Origin: Mayamaea pseudoterrestris
Lineage: Eukaryota > Bacillariophyta > Bacillariophyceae > Sellaphorales > Sellaphoraceae
DNA length: 64,000 bases
Assembly (NCBI GenBank): GCA_027923505.1
Contig: BROI01000008.1
Location: 1-64,000, forward strand
Direction of reading: 5' to 3'
The notes beneath the pieces are model-generated. The model made no database searches. It saw only the letters and a list, made by a program, of their open reading frames with translations, and was not told the DNA's origin. Positions 11,601-22,300 of this stretch are shown here, piece after piece. The stretch's first letter is position 1. Each line of letters starts with the position of its first letter. Both the position numbers and the translations under genes were made by a program.

Positions 11601-14600
11601 TTTGTTAGGATGCGCTACAAGATGATATGCCTGGCTGGTGTCTCAGGGGATGGCAATGTATTTGGTGACAACTTGTCACCAATCTCAGCCCGCAGATGTT
11701 GTGACATTCAAACGCCCCTACAGGAGGCCCTGTAGGTGCCCAAATTACACCAGAATGGTGCCAACATCATTATGCAGTCTGAGCTACAAGATGATATGCC
11801 TGGCTGGTGTCTCAGGGGATGGCAATGTATTTGGTGACAACTTGTCACCAATCTCAGCCTGCAGATGCCGTGTCATCCAAACACACCTACAGCAGGCCCT
11901 GTAGGTGCCCAAATTACACCAGAATGGTGACAACATCATTATTCAGGCTGCGCTACAAGATGATATGCCTGGCCAGTGTCTCAGGGGATGGCAATGTATT
12001 TGGTGACAACTTGTCACCAGTCACAGCCAGCAGATGCCGTGACATTAAAACGCTCCTAACGCAAGCCCTGTAGGTGCCCAAAATACACCAGAACGGTGCC
12101 AACATCATTATTCAGTCTCAGCTACAAGATGATATGCCTGGCTGGTGTCTCACAGGATGGCAATGTATTTGGTGACAACTTGTCACCAATCTCAGCCCAC
12201 AGATGTTGTGACATTCAAACACACCTACAGCAGGCCCTGTAGATGCCCAAATTACACCAGAATGGTGCCAACATCATTTTTCCAGCTGCGCTACAAGATG
12301 ATATGCCTGGCTGGTTTTTCAGGGGATGGCAATGTATTTGGTGACAACTTGTCACCAGTCTCAGCCCGCAGATGACGTGACATCCAAACACGCCTACAGC
12401 AGGCCCTGTAGGTGCCCAAATTACACTTGAATGGTGCCAACATTATTTTTCAGGCTGAGCTACAAGATGATATGCCTGGCTGGTGTCTCAGGGGATGGCA
12501 ATGTATTTGGTGACAACTTGTCACCAGTCTCAGCCTGCAGATGCCGTGACATTCAAACGCCCCTACAGCAGGCCCTGTAGGTGCTCAAATTACACCAGAA
12601 TGCTGCCAACATCATTTTTCAGGCTGCGCTACAAGATGATATGCATAGTTGGCATTTTGAGGGATGGCAATGTATTTGGTGACAACTTGTCACCAGTCTC
12701 AGCCTGCAGATGCCGTGACATTTAAACGCTCCTAACGCAAGCCCTGTAGGTGCCCAAATTACACCAGAATGGTGCCAACATCATTATTCAGTCTGAGCTA
12801 CAAGGTGATATGCCTGGCTGGTGTCTCAGGGGATGGCAATGTATTTGGTGACAACTTGTCACCAGTCTCAGCCTGCAGATGCCATGACATTCAAACACGC
12901 CTACAGCAGGCCCTGTAGGTGCCCAAATGACACCTGAATGGTGCCAACATCATTATTCAGGCTGCGCTACTAGATGGTGGGCTTGGCTGGTGTCTCAGGG
13001 GATGGCAATGTATTTGGTGACAACTTGTCACCAATCTCAGCCCGCAGATGCCGTGACATTCAAACGCCCCTACAGCAGGCCCTGTAGGTGCCCAAATTAC
13101 ACCAGAATGGTGCCAACATCATTTTTTAATGCTACGCTACAAGATGATATGCATAGTTGGCGTCTTGAGGGATGGCTATGTTTTGGTGACAACTTGTCAC
13201 CAATCTCAGCCCGCAGATGCCGTGACATTCAAACACACCTACAGCAGGCCCTGTAGGTGCCCAAATTACACCAGAATGGTGCCAACATCATTTTTAATGC
13301 TACGCTACAAGATGATATGCATAGTTGGCGTCTTGAGGGATGGCAATGTTTTGGTGACAACTTGTCACCAATCTCAGCCCGCAGATGCCGTGACATTCAA
13401 ACACACCTACAGCAGGCCCTGTAGGTGCCCAAATTACACCAGAATGGTGTTACCATCATAATGCAGTCTGAGCTACAAGATGATATGCCTGGCTGGTTTC
13501 TCAGGATGGCAATGTATTTGGTGACAACTTGTCACCAATCTCAGCCCGCAGATGCCATGACATTCAAACGCCCCTACAGCAGGCCCTGTAGGTGCTCAAA
13601 TTACACCAGAATGGTGCCAACATCATTTTTTAGGCTGCGCTACAAGATGATATGCCTGGCTGGTGTCTCAGGGGATGGCAATGTATTTGGTGACAACTTG
13701 TCACCAATCTCAGCCCGCAGATGCTGTGACATCCAAACACACCTACAGCTGTAGGCCCTGTAGGTGCCCAAATTACACCAGAATGGTGCCAACATAATTT
13801 TTAATGCTACGCTACAAGATGATATGCATAGTTGGCGTCTTGAGGGATGGCAATGTTTTGGTGACAACTTGTCACCAATCTCAGCCCGCAGATGCCGTGA
13901 CATTCAAACACACCTACAGCAGGCCCTGTAGGTGCCCAAATTACACCAGAATGGTGTTACCATCATAATGCAGTCTGAGCTACAAGATGATATGCCTGGC
14001 TGGTTTCTCAGGATGGCAATGTATTTGGTGACAACTTGTCACCAATCTCAGCCCGCAGATGCCATGACATTCAAACGCCCCTACAGCAGGCCCTGTAGGT
14101 GCCCAAATTACACCAGAATGGTGCCAACATAATTTGTTAGGCTGCGCTACAAGATGATATGCCTGGCTGGTGTCTCAGGGGATGGCAATGTATTTGGTGA
14201 CAACTTGTCACCAATCTCAGCCCGCAGATGCCATGACATCCAAACACACCTACAGCAGGCCCTGGAGGTGCCCAAAATACACCAGATGCCAGAAACGCTG
14301 CTGGTGCCAACATCACTTGTCACCAATCTCCCAGTGTGCGCTACAAGACGCTGAGCTACAAGATGATATGCCCGGCTGGTGTCTCAGGGGATGGCAATGT
14401 ATTTATTGACAACTTGTCACCAATCTCAGCCCACAGATGCTGTGACATTCAAGCGCCCCTACAGGAGGCCCTGTAGGTTCTCAAATTACACCAGAATGGT
14501 GCCAACATAATTTTTTAGGCTGCGCTACAAGATGATATGCCTGGCTGGTGTCTCAGGGGATGGCAATGTATTCGGTGACAACTTGTCACCAATCTCAGCC

Positions 14601-17600
14601 TGCAGATACCGTGTCATCCAAACACACCTACAGCAGGCCCTGTAGGTGCCCAAATTACACCAGAATGGTGCCAACATCATTATTCAGTCTGAGCTACAAG
14701 ATGATATGCCTGGCTGGTGTCTCAGGGGATGGCAATGTATTTGGTGACAACTTGTCACCAATCTCAGCCCACAGATGCCATGACATTCAAACGCCCCTAC
14801 AGCAGGCCCTGTAGGTGCCCAAATTACACCAGAATGGTGCCAACATCATTTTTCAGGCTGCGCTACAAGATGATATGCCTGGCTGGTGTCTCAGGGGATG
14901 GCAATGTATTTGGTGACAACTTGTCACCAATCTCATCCCGCAGATGCCGTGACATCCAAACACACCTACAGCAGGTCCTGTAGGTGCCCGAATTACACCA
15001 GAATGGTGACAACATCATTCTTCCATCTGCGCTACAAGATGATATGCCTGGCTGGTGTCTCAGGGGATGGCAATGTATTTAGTGACAACTTGTCACCAAT
15101 CTCAGCCCGCAGATGCCGTGACATTCAAACGCCCCTCCAGCAGGCCCTGTAGGTGCCCAAATTACACCAGAATGGTGCCAACAATTTTTTTAGGCTGCGC
15201 TACAAGATGATATGCCTGGCTGGTGTCTCAGGGGATGGCAATGTATTTGGTGACAACTTGTCACCAATCTCAGCCCGCAGATGCCGTGACATCCAAACAC
15301 ACCTACAGCAGGCCCTGTAGGTGCCCAAATTACACCAGAATGGTGCCAACATCATTATTCAGTATGCGTTAAAAGACGATATGCCTGGCTGGTGTCTCAG
15401 GGGATGGCAATGTATTTGGTGACAACTTGTCACCAATCTCAGCCCGCAGATGCCGTGACATTCAAACACACCTACAGCAGGCCCTGTAGGTGCCCAAATT
15501 ACACCAGAATGGTGCCAACATCATTATTCAGGCTGCGCTACAAGATGATATGCCTGGCTGGTGTCTCAGGGGATGGCAATGTATTTGGTGACAACTTGTC
15601 ACCAATCTCAGCCCACAGATGTTGTGACATTCAAACACACCTACAGCAGGCCCTGTAGGTGCCCAAATTACACCAGAATGGTGCCAACATCATTTTTAAA
15701 GCTGCGCTACAAGATGATATGCATAGTTGGCGTCTTGAGGAATGGCAATGTATTTGGTGACAATATCGTGATTCAAGCCCCTCAGGGGCACTTGCCTCAA
15801 CCAGTCTGCGCTACAGCCTGGCAGGGGATGGCAATGTATTTGGTGACAACTTGTCACCAATCTCAGCCAGCCGATGCCGTGACATTCAAACGCCCTACAG
15901 CAGGCCCTGTAGGTGCCCCAATTACACTAGAATGGTGCCAACATCATTATCCAGTCTGAGCTACAAGATGATATGCCTGGCTGGTGTCTCAGGGGATGGC
16001 AATGTATTTGGTGACAACTTGTCACCAATCTCAGCCAGCCGATGCCATGACATTCAAACGCCCCTCCAGCAGGCCCTGTAGGTGCCCAAATTACACCAGA
16101 ATGGTGCCAACAATTTTTTTAGGCTGCGCTACAAGATGATATGCCTGGCTGGTGTCTCAGGGGATGGCAATGTATTTGGTGACAACTTGTCACCAATCTC
16201 ATCCCGCAGATGCCGTGACATCCAAACACACCTACAGCAGGTCCTGTAGGTGCCCGAATTACACCAGAATGGTGACAACATTATTCTTCCAGCTGTGCTA
16301 CAAGATGATATGCCTGGCTAGTGTCGCAGGGGATGGCAATGTATTTGGTGACAACTTGTCACCAATCTCAGCCCGCAGATGCCGTGACATTCAAACACAC
16401 CTACAGCAGGCCCTGTAGGTGCCCAAATTACACCAGAATGGTGCCAACATCATTTTTAAAGCTGCGCTACAAGATGATATGCATAGTTGGCGTCTTGAGG
16501 GATGGCAATGTATTTGGTGACAACTTGTCACCAATCTCAGCCCGCAGATGCCGTGACATTCAAATGCCCCTACAGCAGGCCCTGTAGGTGCCCAAATTAC
16601 ACCAGAATGGTGCCAACATCATTATTCAGGCTGCGCTACAAGATGATATGCCTGGCTGGTGTCTCAGGGGATGGCAATGTATTTGGTGACAACTTGTCAC
16701 CAGTCTCAGCCCGCTGATGCCATGACATCCAAACACGCCTACAGCAGGCCCTGTAGGTGCCCAAATTACACCAGAATGGTGCCAACATCATTATTCAGGC
16801 TGCGCTACAAGATGATATGCCTGGCTGGTGTCTCAGGGGATGGCAATGTATTTGGTGACAACTTGTCACCAGTCTCAGCCCGCTGATGCCATGACATCCA
16901 AACACGCCTACAGCAGGCCCTGTAGGTGCCCAAATTACACCAGAATGGTGCCAACATCATTATTCAGGCTGCGCTACAAGATGATATGCCTGGATGGTGT
17001 CTCAGGGGATGGCAATGTATTTGGTGACAACTTGTCACCAGTCTCAGCCCGCAGATGCCGTGACATCCAAACACAGCAGGCCCTGTAGGTGCCCAAATTA
17101 CACCAGAATGGAGCCAACATCATTATTCAGGCTGCGCTACAAGATGATATGCCTGGCTGGTGTCTCAGGGGATGGCAATGTATTTGGTGACAACTTGTCA
17201 CCAATCTCAGCCCGCAGATGCCGTGACATTCAAACGCCCCTACAGCAGGCCCTGTAGGTGCCCAAATTACACCAGAATGGTGCCAACATCATTATTCAGG
17301 CTGCGCTACAAGATGATATGCCTGGCTGGTGTCTCAGGGGATGGCAATGTATTTGGTGACAACTTGTCACCAGTCTCAGCCCGCAGATGCCGTGACATCC
17401 AAACACACCTACAGCAGGCCCTGTAGGTGCCCAAATTACACCAGAATGGTGCCAACATCATTATTCAGGCTGCGCTACAAGATGATATGCCTGGCTAGTG
17501 TCTCAGGGTTGGCAATGTATTTGGTGACAACTTGTCACCAATCTCAGCCCGCAGATGTCGTGACATTCAAACGCCCCTACAGCAGGCCCTGTAGGTGCTC

Positions 17601-18257
17601 AAATTACACCAGAATGGTGCCAACATCATTTTTTAGGCTGCGCTACAAGATGATATGCCTGGCTGGTGTCTCAGGGGATGGCAATGTATTTGGTGACAAG
17701 CTTTTCACCAATCTCAGCCCGCAGATGCCGTGACATTCAAACACACCTACAGCAGGCCCTGTAGGTGCCCAAATTACACCAGACTGGTGCCAACATCTTT
17801 TTTTAGGCTGCGCTACAAGATGATATGCCTGGCTGGTGTCTCAGGGGATGGCAATGTATTTGGTGACAACTTGTCACCAATCTCGGCCAGCAGATGCCGT
17901 GACATTCAAACACACCTACAGCAGGCCCTGTAGGTGCCCAAAATACACCAGAACGGTGCCAACATCATTATTCAGTCTCAGCTACAAGATGATATGCCTG
18001 GCTGGTGTCTCACGGGATGGCAATGTATTTGGTGACAACTTGTCACCAATCTCAGCCCACAGATGCCGTGTCATCCAAACACACCTACAGCAGGCCCTGT
18101 AGGTGCCCAAATTACACCAGAATGGTGCCAACATCATTTTTAAAGCTGCGCTACAAGATGATATGCATAGTTGGCATCTTGAGGGATGGCAATGTATTGG
18201 TGACAACTTGTCACCAGTCTCAGCCCGCAGATGCCGTGACATTCAAACGCTCCTACT
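8631..18257. repeat. 169-bp palindrome-bearing satellite array, about 57 monomers
   Basis: About 9.6 kb of head-to-tail monomers, period 169 bp. Typical landmarks in order are CAGATGCCGTGACATTCAAA, CCTACAGCAGGCCCTGTAGG, CCAAATTACACCAGAATGG, CTGCGCTACAAGATGATATG, CAGGGGATGGCAATGTAT, then the dyad TTGGTGACAA-C-TTGTCACCAA. There are thus two dyad symmetries per unit: 10-bp arms with a 1-nt centre (perfect at 9801-9821), and CCTACAG/CTGTAGG arms 6 nt apart. Subfamilies differ at TACAGCAGGC versus TAACGCAAGC and at CTGGCTGGTGTCTCAGGGG versus CATAGTTGGCGTCTTGAGGG. The many 70-130-residue frames recur because 169 is not a multiple of three, so they are frame artefacts rather than genes. Unit length is near a nucleosome repeat, as in many centromeric satellites. 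Confidence 0.95.
9801..9821. other. Representative perfect dyad of the satellite monomer
   Basis: TTGGTGACAA at 9801-9810, one C, then TTGTCACCAA at 9812-9821. The arms are exact reverse complements. The same dyad, perfect or with the outer pair changed (CACCAG instead of CACCAA), recurs in nearly every monomer. It could extrude as a hairpin or bind a dimeric protein recognising TGACA/TGTCA half-sites; neither is shown. Confidence 0.85.
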
Positions 18258-18281
18258 GCATACGTGTTGTGTGTCCTCATG

Positions 18282-18501
18282 CATAGCCAGATCAGAATTT
18301 ATGGAACAAGACTATTGGGGGTAGTCTTTGAAGGCCACACACTGTAGCACCATGGAGCTGGTTACTGTGTGGAATTATGCCCTCCTAAACAACTGATGCT
18401 ACATGTGAGCTGGGAGTGACTGTTTCGCATCAATCTCACCGCATACATGACCCCAAGTATAGCCAGAACAGAATTCATGGAACAGGACTATCGGGGGTAG
18501 T
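18282..18501. repeat. Pair of 44-bp direct repeats in the right flank
   Basis: 18282-18325 and 18458-18501 share 39 of 44 positions (core AGCCAG..CAGAATT.ATGGAACA). They lie inside the right inverted-repeat arm, between it and the last monomer. They are not part of the 169-bp unit and have no counterpart that I found on the left side. Confidence 0.8.
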
Positions 18502-18547
18502 AGGATATATCCGGACATGTCTTGTGACATTACTTGGAATACTGCAG

Positions 18548-18592
18548 CTGTGACGTAGATTATGTCATGGTTGTGGTGCATGCAATGACCCC
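18548..18592. repeat. Right arm of imperfect inverted repeat bracketing the satellite
   Basis: Reverse complement of the left arm 8586-8630 at 35 of 45 positions, with the outer 15 bases identical. It lies about 290 bp beyond the last recognisable monomer, so the right side carries extra non-satellite DNA that the left side lacks. Confidence 0.65.
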
Positions 18593-19357
18593 TAAGGATA
18601 AACATGTAAGCTATCCCAAACACATTACTTTACTTTAGGAGTATGCTCTCAGAGAGCCATCAATTACCACTCAATTGCTGCAATCTCTAGCCTCTCCTTC
18701 TGTTTCATATAGACTAAAATTGTTGGCATCAACCCATTATATGGTTTCTTTGAAGGCCAGTGTTGTTCTTTGTGTGTCTACTGTTTGACAGTCTTTTGTG
18801 TGCGCAGAGCGCATAAAAGTCCATTCAGGCTTTGTGAAACCATTGATCCTGCCATCTCCCCACCCCGCGAATGTGTTTATTTGGTAGTCGACTGTATCAT
18901 GCAAAATACAGATGTAGCAGTTAGTTGGCATAGCTAGCCAGGCAAAAGGAGAGATTCTTGTCGTGTGATAGATTCTATCGCATCGGAACCCAATTTCTCC
19001 GCTGACGCCACGCTCTACTCTTTCGTCCACAGTGCCAAAAGGTCCGACGTAACGCGAGTCTTCCGGCCGATCCATCAATCGAAGCGAGCGTCGTCCTTCT
19101 CTGGGCACGAGCCCATGGTCGACTTGCTGTTATTCCTACTATAGAAATTAATTACGTGAATCGAATTGCTGGTGCTGAGTCGAGAAGCTTGAGAGTAGAG
19201 TTGATTGAGCGAGGCGGAACTATCTCCAATCGTCTTCCACCTTTGAAGATCAGTCGACTCGAGACTCGAGGGTCAGTCATTCTGCTGCGACTTCGAATAC
19301 AGCAATTTACGATAACAAATTCGAGGCTCTACATACTCTCATTACTATTTGAATAGC

Positions 19358-22300
19358 ATGGGATGCTCTCAGTCGAAACTTCTATCGACCGAATCGAGTC
19401 AGATTCCACTTGGAGCGGCTCGAGCAAAACCACGAGGCACCACGAGCAGCGCTGCTCCCATGACTCGCGATCGCATTGATTCTTGGGCTGTCAGTAATGG
19501 AGATGTTGCAGCAGGAGGATCAGGGGGATCGCCCCAGTCAAGTCCAATTCAGCAATTAGCAGTTACGCCGTCGGCGCCGCCAGTGCTTGCAAAGAAATCC
19601 TTTCCTCCTTCAGCTGCAGCTGCGCCGTCGGCATCTCCTCGAAAGCAGCAGCAGCAACTTCCGTTACCACAATCGCAGGCAACTGCTACAGTCATGCCAA
19701 CAGTTGAATCACAATGGAAGTTTCTGTGGGAGACGCATTCGCCTCATTTGCTTGATCCAGCCGATGTTCATTCCGTCTTGGATGCCCTGCAGTGTCGAAC
19801 CATCAACAAACTTTCCGTCGTTGACTTGACGCTACTGCAGCGACGCGTGCGCATGATTGTCAGAAACTTGACTAATACTGCCAAGCCAACGAGAGCCGTT
19901 ACATCTGTATTTGCAAATACGACAAAGACGGAAACGGAGAGTCTTTCCGTCGTGGAGAAGCATCACTTGCTTACCGAATCATTGATTGCAAAGATTCTTC
20001 CAACGAGTTTCATTACGCATAATGCTTACCAACTAATGCTGCACATGTCGGAATCACTATGGGACCGAGTCGCAAACGTGGCAGTGCTGACGGCAACCAA
20101 GGCCAAGCTCGAAATGGACGTTAACGTGAGAGCGCCCAAGCTACGCATGCCCAAGCCAAGCGTGGTGCCAGAAGTTTCGCCTCTCGCGGATCTTCCACCT
20201 GGAGTGACGCTGCAAAGTTTAACGTTCATGGTCGCCATGGCCCAGCATGGAACGCGGCAGCAAAAATTACTCTTGTTGTTTTACCTGCTGGTCGACAAGC
20301 TTGGGGAATTTCTCGACTCGCATCCAGCTGGCGGCGTTCCTACATGGTTGCTGGAAGCTGATCATGAAACTGTCATTAGTTTGGCATCGCTCACGCACTA
20401 CCACTACTACGGGCATGGAAATTACTTGCCCGTGTCGAATCTGCAAGCGCCGCCATTTTGTGCGAGCAGTTCGAGGCAGCCATTGACGATACAAAAGAGC
20501 AAGTTACGGGAATTGATACAATCTACAATATTGCCGCAGCCCTCGTCTTCGTCGTCGGTCACAGTTGTAGCAGCCGGGGTCCCGGTAGTGGATGGGCATG
20601 CCGAAATAGAAGTAAACGGCGGCTCAAGTGTATCTCCGTCTCGACGAAACTCAAAAACGTCGCAGGGAAGGGCGATGAGACGAAGCTCGGATAGTAGCAC
20701 GGTTCATGCGGAAGCTGTCGAGCCACCATCGGAACCTCAACTCTATCCCAATTCATTGCTTATGAAGCGATTGGCGGCTGTACGAGAGTTAAATGCGAAC
20801 GGAAGTTGTATTCCTGGTGCTGAAACCCTGGATGAGCATGTTTCAATTACGTCAGCCATGCTCGACAAACTCGTTCCGCCAGCTGCTGTGGCAACCAGTG
20901 ACGCATTGGAGCAACAATATGACGACAATAACCAGTCGCCGCAGCAACGAAAGCGAAGCAGCAGCAAGTTAAGCGTGCCACCAGCAAATTGCATGACGCT
21001 CCAGCAGTTTGCCACGTGGGCGGAAGAAGCGCTGGACAATGCCACACTGGCAAAACTCATGCATCAATTATTTACGACTGGCATTCTGCCAACGGCTGCA
21101 CTAGAGAAAGATATGGTGCAGGAGCAATGGCACGAATGGCAAATATGGTTTGACTACATGACGAAGCAGGACAATGTCGACAATAATAACGCGCTGGACG
21201 TTTTGACGCGAAACGTTACGGCATCACTACAAAACTCGGACTCCAGCGCTGCGTTCGGTAATGATGGAGATAAGAAGATAATTGCTCTTTTTCAAGCGCC
21301 CTGGGGAGGTATTGGAGGACTTGACGGTGGTGGTGCTTTGGGATACGGTGTAATGTACTGTATTGACAAGCACTGGTGGGACGAGTGGACCAGTTACGTT
21401 GGCTGGAGCATACTTGGGGAACGACCAAGTCACGCCTCCGGAGGGAACCGACCTGGAACTCTTTTGACGGAGCGATTGCTTTTGAACCAAGATCCATTTA
21501 TTCCTCGTGGGTCGTTGGGATCGTATGAGCACATGAGATATGGGCTACAACTGAATATCGACTACGTTGTGGTGCCGTCATGTGTGTGGGACGTACTGTA
21601 CGAGCTTTACGGCGGCGGACCACCACTGCCTCGGATTGTCAAGGCGGTAACTAACAATACGGCGGAAACTACAACGACAAGCAGCTACACAGCTGATTCT
21701 AACAACAAAGGAACGCCACGCAGTGACGAGCTCGACTCAATTATCCACGGGCTTGATTCGTCTGGCGGACGGCGAGTCACGCGATTGCCTGACACATTGA
21801 CCGTCGCAGTGCATCCTTGGATCATCCACGTGTATCTTTGTGATCCATCGCAACCATACCGGCGTGGAGTTATCGGGCTGAACTCCATTCGGGTCATGAC
21901 ACTTCCGAATTCATCACTTTGGCGGCTACTGGCAGAAGTTGTTGTCCGCTTTCCTCTGCATGCCTACAAAGCGTTTGGCGCTGATAATCGCGGAAAGGGT
22001 CGGCTGTGGAGGAAATGCGAACAGAAGGACGTCCCTGCGACACGATACGGGCCATGGAACCTTGTGTCAAAGGGCCGGCATGCGAGTATACCTTTTTCGT
22101 TGGATTTACGAGAACAGTCAGAGCAGTTTTCGGAATTAGTGTCCAACTGGAAGGAATATGCCGAAGAAGCTACGGTAGAGAGTGCTGGCTTTGTTGATGG
22201 TGACCATGTCATGTTCGAATTTGCGGTATTTCGGAACGCAGAGCTTGTATGGCCGAGAGAAGCGGCGGCCAAGGCTGGAAAAGCCCGACGTCTAGCGGAA

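Larger units (their letters stand above)
18258..19357. other. Right flank of satellite and upstream region of the USP gene
   Basis: Contains a 44-bp direct repeat (18282-18325 and 18458-18501), the right inverted-repeat arm and then unique DNA. A 123-residue minus-strand frame at 18737-19108 begins with ATG but has no motif I recognise; it may be chance. The segment from about 19109 should hold the promoter and 5' UTR of the USP gene. Confidence 0.45.

Noticed and set aside
8631-18257. CRISPR-like array of repeats and spacers
   Set aside because: The entire 169-bp unit is repeated with no unique spacers, and the window is eukaryotic with spliceosomal introns.
8653-18286. Dozens of similar 66-134-codon frames across the satellite, seeming to encode a repetitive Cys-rich peptide
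   Set aside because: They recur at 169-bp offsets and overlap one another in different frames because the monomer length is not a multiple of three. None has a continuous frame through the array.
18737-19108. 123-codon minus-strand gene between satellite and USP gene
   Set aside because: No family, no splice context and no neighbour support; kept only as a note in the flank entry.
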